From: Gemmatimonadota bacterium
GTDB lineage: Bacteria; Gemmatimonadota; Gemmatimonadetes; Longimicrobiales; Gaopeijiaceae
DNA length: 41,069 bases
Direction: 5' to 3'
NCBI GenBank assembly: GCA_002724575.1
Contig: PBPC01000064.1
Span: 1-41,069 of the forward strand
Shown: one piece after another, positions 27,467 to 36,162 of the stretch
Position numbering within the stretch: position 1 is the first letter of the stretch
How the letters are laid out: every line of letters starts with the position of its first letter
Notes under the pieces: generated by a model
Database searches by the model: none
What the model saw: the letters and a program-made list of their open reading frames with translations, nothing else
Told to the model about the DNA's origin: nothing
Position numbers and translations under genes: made by a program

Positions 27467-29020
27467 TTAATTGGGCATGCGAACATTTACCACACGTTCC
27501 GTTCCATCTCGATTCTCAAAATGGAGTGAGACGATTTCACCCGCTTCGACCGTATCAAGCGCATCACGCACATCTTCGGGTATAGTGATGTCTGAATCGT
27601 TCACCTGAATCAACTTATTCCCCACATATTGCCCCACCCCTCTCCGCTGAGCCGGGCTTCCTCGTGTAACCTGAGTTAGCACGACACCCCCGGCTTCAGA
27701 GAACCTTAATTCAGCCGCCAGTTCCTGATCTAGCTCTTCCACATTGATACCCAAGCGTTCTTCGGAGTGGACTGTTCGCTCTGAAACGTTTGTGGGTGAG
27801 CTATTGATGGGAGCCTCATCAAGTTGAATGGCCACGTCTATGGGACCCCCATCCCGATAAACAGTGAGGCTGACTCGGTCACCAGGTCGGCGCTGAGCAA
27901 TTTGTGCCTGTAGCTCCGCAACGTAACCGACTGCTTTACCATCCAAAGCTACGATTACATCCTCAGGCTCAAGGCTTCCACTGGCTGGTCCTTCCGGGTC
28001 TACTGCCTGAACTAGGATTCCAGAGACGGAAGGTAGTCCGTATACCTCAGCGTCTTCCGCTGTGGCTGTGATAATTTCTACACCAATTCTTGGTCGCTTC
28101 ACAGAACCATATTCAACCAGATCTTCCATCACACGGCGAGCGAGATTGATTGGGATAGCGAATCCGTATCCCTGGTAGGCTCCAGTCGTAGAGGCGATTG
28201 CAGAGTTTATGCCGACTGCTTGACCGTTGAGGTTCACCATCGGTCCACCTGAATTTCCTGGGTTGATAACCGCATCGGTTTGAAGAAAGTCTTCAATCGC
28301 CCAGCGGGAAGCTTGATCACCGAATCTCGGGTCGGAACGCAGTTCGTTCTGAAGGAGCTGCAGCGGTCGACCACGTGCGCTAATGATCCCAGCCGTGACA
28401 GTGAAATCAAGAGACGCAGAATTGCCGAATCCAGGGTTGCCAATTGCGAGGACCCACTCTCCCACTTTTACGTTGTCAGAATTACCAAAAGAAAGTGCTG
28501 GAAGAGGTTCCCCTGCGTTGACCTTTATAAGAGCTACATCAGTGAAAGGGTCAGTTCCGATAATTTCTGCATCGAAATATCGTCGGTCGGGGAAGTAGAC
28601 CTTAACCTCGTCCGCTCCTTCCACGACATGGTTGTTGGTAAGAATATATCCGTCCGTAGAGACCACGAATCCGCTGCCTCCCGCGACCTGCCCTTGCGAT
28701 GGAGGCTGGTTTTGCCCTTCTGGTGAATCAAAGAAGCGCCGGAATGCATCAGGAATTTCTTGGTTAGTAGCCGTCACGGGTCTACGAGCTTCTATCCGCA
28801 CCACTGCGGGCGTCACCGCATCCGCAAGATTTGTGAATGCTTGGCTGAGATCTAGTGCCGGCTGGACTGCTTCCGGGGATATTTGCGCTGTCTCAGCGAT
28901 GACGGGCATCGCATAGGACTTACTTGTCCATCCGAGCCCACTGGTAATGGCAAGTCCGACTAGGAAGGCGATAGCGCTATAAAGTGCCACCTTAACCTTC
29001 GCACGAAGGGGGTCGTACAT
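27467..29020 (-). CDS. DegP/HtrA-like periplasmic serine endoprotease
   Basis: This Do-like protease degrades or refolds damaged envelope proteins. The triad is His in TNNHVVEG, Asp in DPFTDVALIKV and Ser in INPGNSGGPMV. Two PDZ domains follow (about 310-400 and 425-515). The N-terminus has a basic patch and a hydrophobic helix (VALYSAIAFLVGLAITSGLGW) acting as signal or anchor. An ATG at 29041 would be longer, but GGAAGGAG ideally precedes ATG 29020-29018, so the shorter 517-residue form is chosen. The protease domain contains an extra segment before the active serine (QLLQNELRSDPRFGDQAS). It lies between dnaK and a strong terminator. Confidence 0.93.
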   Translation of the reverse strand: MYDPLRAKVKVALYSAIAFLVGLAITSGLGWTSKSYAMPVIAETAQISPEAVQPALDLSQAFTNLADAVTPAVVRIEARRPVTATNQEIPDAFRRFFDSPEGQNQPPSQGQVAGGSGFVVSTDGYILTNNHVVEGADEVKVYFPDRRYFDAEIIGTDPFTDVALIKVNAGEPLPALSFGNSDNVKVGEWVLAIGNPGFGNSASLDFTVTAGIISARGRPLQLLQNELRSDPRFGDQASRWAIEDFLQTDAVINPGNSGGPMVNLNGQAVGINSAIASTTGAYQGYGFAIPINLARRVMEDLVEYGSVKRPRIGVEIITATAEDAEVYGLPSVSGILVQAVDPEGPASGSLEPEDVIVALDGKAVGYVAELQAQIAQRRPGDRVSLTVYRDGGPIDVAIQLDEAPINSSPTNVSERTVHSEERLGINVEELDQELAAELRFSEAGGVVLTQVTRGSPAQRRGVGQYVGNKLIQVNDSDITIPEDVRDALDTVEAGEIVSLHFENRDGTERVVNVRMPN

Positions 29021-29223
29021 CTTAGCTCCTTCCGAAATCAATCATCAGTGTTACCAAGGTCCGCCTAAGCAAACCGGATGGCATACTTACACGTAAAGAC
29101 CCTAGGTAGATCCAAGTTCCATTCACTTTTCCAGATCTCCCTAGAAAATGTTGAAACCTCTGAATCCGCTAGCCCTTTATCTGTAAAACCGTATGGATTC
29201 CATGTAAGGTAAGGTGTTGTGGC

Positions 29224-31152
29224 TCAGTTCTCCTCCTCCTCCACTATTTCATAATCAGCTTCGACCACATCTTCATCAGTATCAGCCTGGGTTTCACCTG
29301 TACTTCCTTCCTCTGGATTTGTTTCTTCATCCCCAGCTTCAGAAGCTTGAGCTTGATACATCTCTTGCCCGGCTGTGCTGAATGCCTGCATTAGTTCATC
29401 CCGTGCAGTGCTAAGTGTGTCAGTGTTGTCTCCCTTGAGAGCTTCCTTGGCCTGCTCAAGTGCCGATTCAAGACGATTCTTCGTCGCTTCATCAACCTTG
29501 TCGCCCCACTCACCCGAATCTTTTTCCACCTGGTAGACGAGCGAGTCGAGCTGATTACGAGCCTCCACCTTGTCCCGATTTTCTTCATCTTCCGAAGCAT
29601 GTGCCTCGGCGTCCTGAACCATCCGATCAATCTCGGTATCGGATAACCCACTCGATGCTTCAATCCGTATTTCCTGTTCTTTACCAGTAGCACGATCCTT
29701 TGCAGATACGTTCAGGATCCCATTCGCATCAATGTCAAAAGTGACTTCCACTTGAGGCATCCCTCTTGGTGCTGGTGGAATACCCGTGAGTTGGAACTTG
29801 CCTATCGTTTTGTTATCGATGGCCATTTTCCGTTCACCTTGGAGCACATGGATCTCGACTGTTGTCTGATTATCCTCCGCAGTGGAGAAGACTTCTGCTT
29901 TCTTGGTTGGAATAGTTGTGTTTCGTTCAATCAGGGTTGTCCGGATCCCTCCGAGCGTCTCAATACCTAGAGACAAAGGTGTCACATCAAGCAGGAGGAC
30001 GTCTGTGACTTCCCCAGCGAGGATACCGCCCTGTATCGCAGCACCCACTGCTACAACTTCATCTGGGTTTACACCCCGGTGGGGTTCCTTCCCAAAGAAG
30101 TCCTTGACGATTTCCTGGACCTTTGGGATACGGGTTGATCCTCCCACGAGAATCACTTCGTCGATGTCATTTGTTGTCAGACCAGCATCCGCTAGTGCCT
30201 TCTTCATAGGCTCAATCGTGCGCTGGTTAAGATCTTCAACGAGCTGCTCAAATTTAGCTCTTGAAAGTGTGTAGTTCAGGTGCTTAGGACCGTCTTGGCT
30301 TGCTGTGATGAATGGAAGATTTATGTCTGATGACATAGTCGTTGAGAGTTCCATTTTCGCTTTCTCTCCAGCTTCCTTAAGCCGTTGAAGCGCCATTGGA
30401 TCTTGAGACAAGTCGATGCCCTGATCACGCTTGAATTCATCTACGAGCCAGGTGATGATCCTCTGGTCGTAATCATCACCCCCTAGGTGCGTATCACCGT
30501 TTGTTGACTTGACCTCGAATACCCCATCACCCAATTCCAAGATCGAGATATCATAAGTACCCCCACCCAAATCAAAGACGGCAATTTTCTCCTCAGATTG
30601 CTTCTCCAAACCGTACGCTAACGCGGCTGCAGTGGGCTCATTAACAATTCGCAGCACTTCGAGACCAGCAATCTTTCCTGCATCCTTCGTGGCTTGTCGT
30701 TGATCATCATTGAAGTATGCAGGGACCGTTACGACAGCTTGGTTCACCTTAGTCCCCAGGTAGTCCTCAGCAGTTTGTCGCATTTTCTGAAGAACCATGA
30801 CACTGATTTCGGGTGGGCTGAACGTCTCGTTTTCTGCATTCGGGATCGTGACCTGCACCCTGCCGCTAGAGTCAGGACCGACTTTGTAAGGAACGAGCTT
30901 CTCTTCCTCAGAGACCTCGACATGCTTTCGGCCCATGAACCGCTTAATTGAAAAGATCGTGTTTTCAGGATTTGTGATTGCCTGGCGTCGTGCTACCTGA
31001 CCTACCAGACGCTCACCCTCTTTCGTAAATGCCACCACAGATGGGGTTGTCCTCCCACCTTCTGAGTTCGGGATTACCACCGGCTCGCCACCTTCCATAA
31101 CTGCGACGACAGAATTGGTTGTACCTAGATCAATCCCAATGACTTTACTCAT
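29224..31152 (-). CDS. dnaK: Molecular chaperone DnaK (Hsp70)
   Basis: DnaK binds exposed hydrophobic peptides in an ATP cycle driven by DnaJ and GrpE; neither partner gene is here. The nucleotide-binding domain opens with [17 protein letters not shown] and contains [15 protein letters not shown] and [14 protein letters not shown]. The linker [15 protein letters not shown] precedes the substrate domain, and the tail is acidic, ending [12 protein letters not shown]. Length 642 is typical. GAGGAG lies just before ATG 31152. No CIRCE element is visible upstream, so HrcA control is unlikely at this gene. Confidence 0.98.
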   Translation of the reverse strand: MSKVIGIDLGTTNSVVAVMEGGEPVVIPNSEGGRTTPSVVAFTKEGERLVGQVARRQAITNPENTIFSIKRFMGRKHVEVSEEEKLVPYKVGPDSSGRVQVTIPNAENETFSPPEISVMVLQKMRQTAEDYLGTKVNQAVVTVPAYFNDDQRQATKDAGKIAGLEVLRIVNEPTAAALAYGLEKQSEEKIAVFDLGGGTYDISILELGDGVFEVKSTNGDTHLGGDDYDQRIITWLVDEFKRDQGIDLSQDPMALQRLKEAGEKAKMELSTTMSSDINLPFITASQDGPKHLNYTLSRAKFEQLVEDLNQRTIEPMKKALADAGLTTNDIDEVILVGGSTRIPKVQEIVKDFFGKEPHRGVNPDEVVAVGAAIQGGILAGEVTDVLLLDVTPLSLGIETLGGIRTTLIERNTTIPTKKAEVFSTAEDNQTTVEIHVLQGERKMAIDNKTIGKFQLTGIPPAPRGMPQVEVTFDIDANGILNVSAKDRATGKEQEIRIEASSGLSDTEIDRMVQDAEAHASEDEENRDKVEARNQLDSLVYQVEKDSGEWGDKVDEATKNRLESALEQAKEALKGDNTDTLSTARDELMQAFSTAGQEMYQAQASEAGDEETNPEEGSTGETQADTDEDVVEADYEIVEEEEN

Positions 31153-31268
31153 ATTCTCCTCAATATCCGCTGTTAGGCGTTCTTTTATCTCAGTTCTGTT
31201 CGTGCAATAGCTATGCCGTAAAACTTCAGTAATTACACGCCGCTTTGGCTGGGTTTATTCTGGCTAAC

Positions 31269-31281
31269 TGCCATAATGGCA
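31269..31281. promoter_or_regulatory. 13-nt perfect palindrome in the dnaK/nucleoside transporter divergent region
   Basis: TGCCATAATGGCA at 31269-31281 is a perfect inverted repeat around a central A. It lies 117 nt before dnaK and 158 nt before the chosen start of the divergent transporter. This could be an operator for either gene. The rest of the 274-nt region shows no gene and no convincing promoter boxes. Confidence 0.35.
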
Positions 31282-31426
31282 CCCTTTTGTTGTCTGGCAT
31301 GATTAAAACTGGGAAGGAATGCGGTGCGAGATTGCGTGACGGCAAACCATGATCTCTCTGTGTTGGTTGTTGTTGGTTAACTATTGTTCCAATGATATTG
31401 GGTCTGGTTTACGCTTATCCGAGAAG

Positions 31427-32920
31427 ATGATCACCCGAATGAAGCCACCAGGGCCAGCCGTTGCCGTCCTATGGATAACAGCAGCAACTCTGATCTTGAC
31501 GGGTGCGTGGCAAAGTACGGGAGCAGAGATTGCCCCCTATCCTTCTTCGGTGACGCAGACAACTTCCCAGGCCGTGAACCAGATTTCTGTTCCGGAGGGA
31601 TCCCTCAACTTACCCCTAATAGAACGTCTACGATCAATCCTAGGGCTTGCCTTCCTCGTAGCTCTTGCCTGGGTGCTGAGTGTTAACCGAAAGAATGTGG
31701 CTTGGCGAATCGTGATTTGGGGTATTTCTCTCCAGGTCCTATTTGCGTTCTTCATCTTAAGAACGGATATCGGGGCTGATTTCTTCGATGTGATTAATAG
31801 CGTAATGGTTGCCCTTCTCAGTTTCACTGTAGATGGCGCCAGTTTTATTTTCGGTAACTTAGTGTATGACAACGTGCCGGTGGGGGTTGGGACTGTGGGG
31901 CAGGGTGAGTTCACGGAGATGCCCGGTCAGGTAGCCAACACAGGGGCATTTTTCGCATTCAATGTCTTGCCCACTATCATCTTTTTCTCATCTCTGATGA
32001 CGGTCCTCTATCATCTTGGCATCATGCAGCTAGCCGTGAGAGGCATAGCATTTGTGATGCAGCGTACTATGGGGACTTCTGGTGCTGAAACGATGTGCGC
32101 AGCCGGAAACATCTTCGTAGGTCAGACTGAGGCACCTCTCCTTATCAAGCCGTTCGTTGAGAAGATGACAATGTCAGAGCTCATGGTTGTCATGACTGGC
32201 GGTTTTGCCACAGTAGCAGGAGGTGTGCTTGCTGCGTATGTGGGCCTTCTCATGGCGTACTTTCCGGATATTGCCGGACATCTTATCGCTGCGTCAGTCA
32301 TGTCCGCACCAGCTGCACTGGTCGTTGCCAAGCTGATGTATCCGGAAGATGGTAAGCCGGAGACATCTGAAAATCTTCAAGCTAGCATCGAATCTTCGGA
32401 CGTGAATGTGATTGATGCCGCAGCGCGAGGAGCGTCGGAGGGACTCTTCATGGCACTGAATGTTGGAGCAATGCTGCTTGCATTCATTGCCCTTGTTGCT
32501 CTTGCAAACGGTGTGGTGGGGTGGGTTGGTGGTCTTGCAGGACTCGATGGTCTTTCGATCGAGGGAATGCTAGGGTGGCTTCTATCTCCACTCGCATGGC
32601 TTATGGGTGTGAGCTGGGCTGACGCTCCTTTGGTCGGATCTTTGATTGGTCAAAAAACGGTTTTGAATGAGTTCTACGCATACCTGCAATTAGCGGCGAC
32701 ACTGGGTGGCGAAAACAGTCTGCAACCGCGGTCGATCATTATCACCATTTACGCGTTATCGGGCTTCGCGAATTTCATGTCAATTGGAGTGCAACTAGGA
32801 GGGATCGGTGGTATTGCTCCTTCACGGAGACATGATCTAGCCCGATTGGGTTTGCGCGCGATGATTGCTGGATCGATTGCCGCATTCATGACAGCTACGG
32901 TCGCGGGGATGATCCTTTGA
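31427..32920 (+). CDS. Concentrative nucleoside transporter (NupC/CNT family)
   Basis: CNT proteins import nucleosides using a sodium or proton gradient. Signatures are NVLPTIIFFSSLMTVLYHLG, MGTSGAETMCAAGNIFVGQTEAPLLIKP and GGFATVAGGVLAAYVG, followed by the C-terminal LVGSLIGQKTVLNEFYAY and ALSGFANFMSIGVQLGGIG. An additional N-terminal hydrophobic segment (AVAVLWITAATLILTGAW) precedes the conserved region by about 50 residues. The start is uncertain: ATG 31349 adds 26 residues of poor quality, while 31427 and 31439 are both possible. No site clearly decides. The substrate (pyrimidine or purine nucleosides) cannot be read. Confidence 0.9.
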   Translation: MITRMKPPGPAVAVLWITAATLILTGAWQSTGAEIAPYPSSVTQTTSQAVNQISVPEGSLNLPLIERLRSILGLAFLVALAWVLSVNRKNVAWRIVIWGISLQVLFAFFILRTDIGADFFDVINSVMVALLSFTVDGASFIFGNLVYDNVPVGVGTVGQGEFTEMPGQVANTGAFFAFNVLPTIIFFSSLMTVLYHLGIMQLAVRGIAFVMQRTMGTSGAETMCAAGNIFVGQTEAPLLIKPFVEKMTMSELMVVMTGGFATVAGGVLAAYVGLLMAYFPDIAGHLIAASVMSAPAALVVAKLMYPEDGKPETSENLQASIESSDVNVIDAAARGASEGLFMALNVGAMLLAFIALVALANGVVGWVGGLAGLDGLSIEGMLGWLLSPLAWLMGVSWADAPLVGSLIGQKTVLNEFYAYLQLAATLGGENSLQPRSIIITIYALSGFANFMSIGVQLGGIGGIAPSRRHDLARLGLRAMIAGSIAAFMTATVAGMIL

Positions 32921-32963
32921 CCAGATACTCAAGCAGTTTGTTTATCGCAGTTAGTGCTAGACT

Positions 32964-33761
32964 TTAATTGGCATCTGCCGAATGATTCACGGGAGCCGTA
33001 CCGCTACCGAGCTGGGGCGCAGTTTGAATTGCTCGGACAACAAATTCGATCGCTCGGTTAACTGCATCGCTGAGATCTTTACCATGAGCGAGCCCCGCAG
33101 TGATTGCAGCAGAGAGCGCGCAGCCGGTCCCATGAGTTCGTGTCGTGTTAATCTTCGGCCGTCGCCAGATCCATTCTTCCGATCCATCCCAAAGAATATC
33201 AATGGCCTCCCCTTCAAGGTGGCCTCCCTTAATGAGCGCAGCTCCCGCACCACGCTCAACCAAATTTCTGCTTGCGGCTTGAAGATCCTCGATTGATTGC
33301 AGCGGCTGACCCACCAAGAGGGCAGCTTCATCCAGGTTGGGAGTGATTAGGGTTGTATGAGGGAGGAGTTCTGTCAGAAGTGACTTCTCCGCGCCGGAAT
33401 CCAATAGTCTATCTCCGCTCGTAGAGACCATCACTGGATCCATGATATATCGGGTGAGCCCATATTCACGTATCGCTGCACCAACTTCGCATACGATCTC
33501 TTCATTCATAAGCATGCCGGTCTTCAAGGCATTAGGACGGAGATCGGTCACCACCGCATCTATCTGTGCTCTTACGATTGCTCTAGGCATAGCATCAATG
33601 GACCTAACACCAACAGTGTTTTGGGCTGTCACAGCAGTGACAGCGCTCGTACCGTATACCTCAAAAGCAGAAAACGTTTTGAGATCGCCTTGAATACCAG
33701 CACCACCACCGCTGTCACTTCCAGCAATCGTGAGTGCAATAGGAGGAGATAAGTGCGTCAT
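32964..33761 (-). CDS. thiD: Hydroxymethylpyrimidine/phosphomethylpyrimidine kinase
   Basis: ThiD phosphorylates HMP and HMP-phosphate in thiamine synthesis or salvage. The 265-residue ribokinase-fold protein begins LTIAGSDSGGGAGIQGDLKTF and includes VTAVTAQNTVGV, DPVMVSTSG and the C-terminal THGTGCALSAAITAGLA with its catalytic Asp position replaced by the usual GTGC context. No other thiamine gene and no TPP riboswitch are visible around it. It is convergent with the nucleoside transporter and divergent from the RNA methyltransferase 41 nt away. Confidence 0.93.
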   Translation of the reverse strand: MTHLSPPIALTIAGSDSGGGAGIQGDLKTFSAFEVYGTSAVTAVTAQNTVGVRSIDAMPRAIVRAQIDAVVTDLRPNALKTGMLMNEEIVCEVGAAIREYGLTRYIMDPVMVSTSGDRLLDSGAEKSLLTELLPHTTLITPNLDEAALLVGQPLQSIEDLQAASRNLVERGAGAALIKGGHLEGEAIDILWDGSEEWIWRRPKINTTRTHGTGCALSAAITAGLAHGKDLSDAVNRAIEFVVRAIQTAPQLGSGTAPVNHSADAN

Positions 33762-33802
33762 CAGCTAAATGGGCGTCCAGTTGAAGTTCAAGCTTACGAA
33801 AA

Positions 33803-34591
33803 GTGGTGGGCCTGGTGGATCTGAGCCAGCAGAAGCGTCGACTACTAGGTCGATTACGAACTGGGAAGTCGAGAAAAAAGGAAGGGCTCGTCCTCGTCGA
33901 GGGTCTTCGGGCTGTGAAGGAAGCGATCGATGCCGGGGCGGAAGTCCGATTTGTGGTGGTATCAGAAAGAATTGAATCCACAACTGCAGGACTTGAACTA
34001 ATGGAGCATATCAGAAAGGAGAATCTGGATATTACGAGTGTTAGTGACAAAGAATTAGCACCCTTGGCGGACACGAAGCATCCCCAGGGTATCCTAATGG
34101 TCTGTAAAGAAAGGCAAGTGGAGCTTCCGGATGTCCTCCGAATCGGTGGCTGCTACCTGGTGCTTGATGGGGTTCAAGACCCTGGAAATGTGGGTACACT
34201 CATCCGGTCGGCAGCTGCATTCCCAGTTGACGCGGTCATCACACTGGACGGGACCGCCGACATGTGGGCCCCAAAGACTGTGCGTGCATCAGCAGGTACA
34301 GTTTTTCGATTGTCGGTTGCTCATGCTGGAGCTGAGGAAGCTATGCGTGAGATAACGAAAGCCGGAGTGCCGATTTGGGTAGCGGATCCAGGAGCTCCAA
34401 GTCTTAGGGTGGCCCCTGACGATAGAGGGTTTGCACTGGTTTTGGCCAATGAGGGGGCGGGTCCTCGCCAGGCTGTGTTGGATGCTGCCGAACACATGGT
34501 GAGGGTACCGATCTCAGGACAAGTCGATTCCCTCAATGTTGCGGTTGCAGGTGCGATCCTTATGTACGAATTAACCAAGATGCAGGAATAG
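33803..34591 (+). CDS. SpoU/TrmH-family RNA 2'-O-methyltransferase
   Basis: This SPOUT methyltransferase transfers a methyl group from SAM to a ribose 2'-hydroxyl of rRNA or tRNA. An N-terminal substrate-binding domain (about 25-105, with LVLVEGLRAVKEAI) precedes the knotted domain, whose three motifs are VLDGVQDPGNVGTLIRSA, LVLANEGAGP and VPISGQVDSLNVAVAGAIL. It resembles RlmB and TsnR types, but the target nucleotide cannot be assigned. The start is GTG 33803, without a clear ribosome-binding site. Its stop overlaps the next GTG by 1 nt (TAGTG). Confidence 0.9.
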   Translation: MVGLVDLSQQKRRLLGRLRTGKSRKKEGLVLVEGLRAVKEAIDAGAEVRFVVVSERIESTTAGLELMEHIRKENLDITSVSDKELAPLADTKHPQGILMVCKERQVELPDVLRIGGCYLVLDGVQDPGNVGTLIRSAAAFPVDAVITLDGTADMWAPKTVRASAGTVFRLSVAHAGAEEAMREITKAGVPIWVADPGAPSLRVAPDDRGFALVLANEGAGPRQAVLDAAEHMVRVPISGQVDSLNVAVAGAILMYELTKMQE

Positions 34592-35403
34592 TGGGCGAGG
34601 GTTGGTTAGTCCCAGGCCTTGCCGGCCTTTCTGGTCTTGCTGTCGGGTGGTTCTTGAATCTCTGCTCAACTAGATGGCCTCTAAATCAGTCGATCATATC
34701 TCCGGGTTCCCAATGCAAAGAATGCTCCAGGGCCATCAGATGGTATGACAACATACCTGTTCTGAGCTGGCTGATCTTATCTGGGAAGTGTCGTTACTGC
34801 TCAGTGCTAATTCCCATCCAATATCCGGTTATTGAGCTGACATCCGGGCTACTGTGTGCGGGAATATTCATGATTCACGGTCTCACTGGGGAGGCACTAA
34901 GAGGGAGTATATTTCTATGTCTACTCCTAGGCGTGTTGGTCTCTGATGCACGCTTTTACATCATCCCGGATGAATTTTCACTTGGAGGAACGATGCTTGG
35001 TCTCGGGATGTCGTTATTACCAGGTGGCATAGGTTGGGCTAATGCAGTAGGAGGAGCGCTAGTCGGCTACATCTTCCTTTGGTTCATCGCTGAAGCTGGT
35101 ACGCGCATTATAGAGAAAATCTCGCCCGGACGACTAGGAGAGGCCGGTCTGGATAAGGCGATGGGAGGTGGGGATATCAAGATGATGATGATGGTGGGCT
35201 CATTTGTTGGTATCTCAGGGGTAGCTCAGACCGCTTTCCTGGGGTCTTTGGGTGGGTTAGTCATCTATGGCCCGATAGCTACACTGTACAGACGGCTTAT
35301 CCCATTCGGTGTGTTCCTCGCCGTTGCTGGTGCTATCACATATCTCTGGGGTGATACAATGATGAACTGGTATCTTACCCATATCATGGGTCTCGCGGTC
35401 TAA
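34591..35403 (+). CDS. pilD: Prepilin peptidase (type IV, A24 family)
   Basis: This inner-membrane aspartyl protease cleaves prepilin leaders and usually methylates the new N-terminus. The cytoplasmic zinc site is intact: C42, C45, C67 and C70 (CKEC and CRYC). The catalytic Asp residues are D119 in SDARFYIIPDEFS and the one in MGGGDIKM. About six to eight hydrophobic segments follow. Length 270 is normal. It probably processes the pilin-like protein encoded at 7135. Its neighbours are unrelated, so pilus genes are scattered in this genome. Confidence 0.93.
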   Translation: MGEGWLVPGLAGLSGLAVGWFLNLCSTRWPLNQSIISPGSQCKECSRAIRWYDNIPVLSWLILSGKCRYCSVLIPIQYPVIELTSGLLCAGIFMIHGLTGEALRGSIFLCLLLGVLVSDARFYIIPDEFSLGGTMLGLGMSLLPGGIGWANAVGGALVGYIFLWFIAEAGTRIIEKISPGRLGEAGLDKAMGGGDIKMMMMVGSFVGISGVAQTAFLGSLGGLVIYGPIATLYRRLIPFGVFLAVAGAITYLWGDTMMNWYLTHIMGLAV

Positions 35404-35416
35404 AGAGCAGCCTTGA

Positions 35417-35563
35417 TCAAGGGTCTGAACAATCCCGCTGATAGCCGCAACTGAGACAGATCAACTTACAGTGCCGTTCAATCATTTGTGCACCGCACAG
35501 GTCACATAAAGGCGTCTGGGTCTCCAAAGATCCTTTGTCCGTAGACGAGCTCGGCTGAATCAT
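35417..35563 (-). CDS. Small zinc-ribbon protein, 48 residues
   Basis: The reading frame from ATG 35563-35561 gives 48 residues with a polar N-terminus and PLCDLCGAQMIERHCKLICL followed by SCGY, two CxxC knuckles spaced as in a zinc ribbon. A longer open frame runs upstream through the carbonic anhydrase gene but is its shadow. The gene begins 56 nt after the gamma-carbonic anhydrase stop and probably shares its transcript. Similar tiny zinc ribbons occur in many genomes without known function; nucleic-acid or protein binding is a guess. Confidence 0.65.
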   Translation of the reverse strand: MIQPSSSTDKGSLETQTPLCDLCGAQMIERHCKLICLSCGYQRDCSDP

Positions 35564-35619
35564 CCCACGGACCCCACGCTCCGAATGATTTCGCTTGACC
35601 TCCGTCTTATTACGGGCAG

Positions 35620-36162
35620 TCAATCTTTTTCGGGTATCCCAATACCGGCATCGCGGTATTCTCGTGAGAGGGTGACATAGTGTTCTCCACCTCCGTCTAT
35701 CCAGGAAGCAGCATTCCCGTCTAGCGTTTTCTTTACTTGTCCAGGGATGCCAGCCACCAAGCTTCGGTCCGGGACCTTGGAGCCCTCTAGAACGACCGTA
35801 TTTGCGGCTAAGAGGCATTCGCAACCGACTACTGCATTCTGCAGAATAACCGCATTCATACCCACTAAGGTTCGGTCTCCAATTGTGCAACTCTCAAACT
35901 TGGCTCCGTGACCTACCGTTACATCTTCTCCAATTACTGTTGGTCCCCACGTCCCCACGTGAACGACGCAGTTGTCCTGCACACTGGTCCGTGGTCCGAT
36001 GACAATTCCATAATCGGGATTGTCACCTCTTAGCACTGCTCCGAACCACACGCTTGCGTCAGCACCCACTGTTACGTCCCCAATAAGCACAGCTGTGGGT
36101 GCAAGAAATGCGCTGGAGTGAATTCTTGGCTTTTTCCCCCTGAACGGGATGATGATAGCCAT
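35620..36162 (-). CDS. Gamma-carbonic anhydrase-like hexapeptide-repeat protein
   Basis: The 180-residue left-handed beta-helix protein belongs to the gamma-carbonic anhydrase (CamH/YrdA/PaaY-like) family. Repeats such as VLIGDVTVGADASVWFGAVL and TIGDRTLVGMNAVILQNA are clear. Two zinc ligands are visible, H68 (NCVVHVG) and H85 (TVGHGAKFES). The third ligand, normally His five residues after the second, is E90 here. The arginine in AVLRGDN is kept. Activity as carbonic anhydrase is therefore doubtful. ATG 36162 overlaps the CNNM gene stop by 1 nt (TGATG). Confidence 0.9.
   Translation of the reverse strand: MAIIIPFRGKKPRIHSSAFLAPTAVLIGDVTVGADASVWFGAVLRGDNPDYGIVIGPRTSVQDNCVVHVGTWGPTVIGEDVTVGHGAKFESCTIGDRTLVGMNAVILQNAVVGCECLLAANTVVLEGSKVPDRSLVAGIPGQVKKTLDGNAASWIDGGGEHYVTLSREYRDAGIGIPEKD

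Noticed and set aside
31278-31294. Sigma-54 promoter (TGGCAC box) before the nucleoside transporter
   Set aside because: The TGGCAC box is present, but the -12 GC dinucleotide is missing at the required spacing.
35411-35422. Palindrome CCTTGATCAAGG at the pilD/zinc ribbon junction
   Set aside because: It has no loop and no T-run, so it is not a hairpin terminator, and it contains the zinc-ribbon stop codon; chance is a fair explanation.
35564-35890. Upstream extension of the zinc-ribbon reading frame
   Set aside because: This part is another frame of the carbonic anhydrase-like gene and has the irregular composition of a shadow; only the last 48 codons look real.
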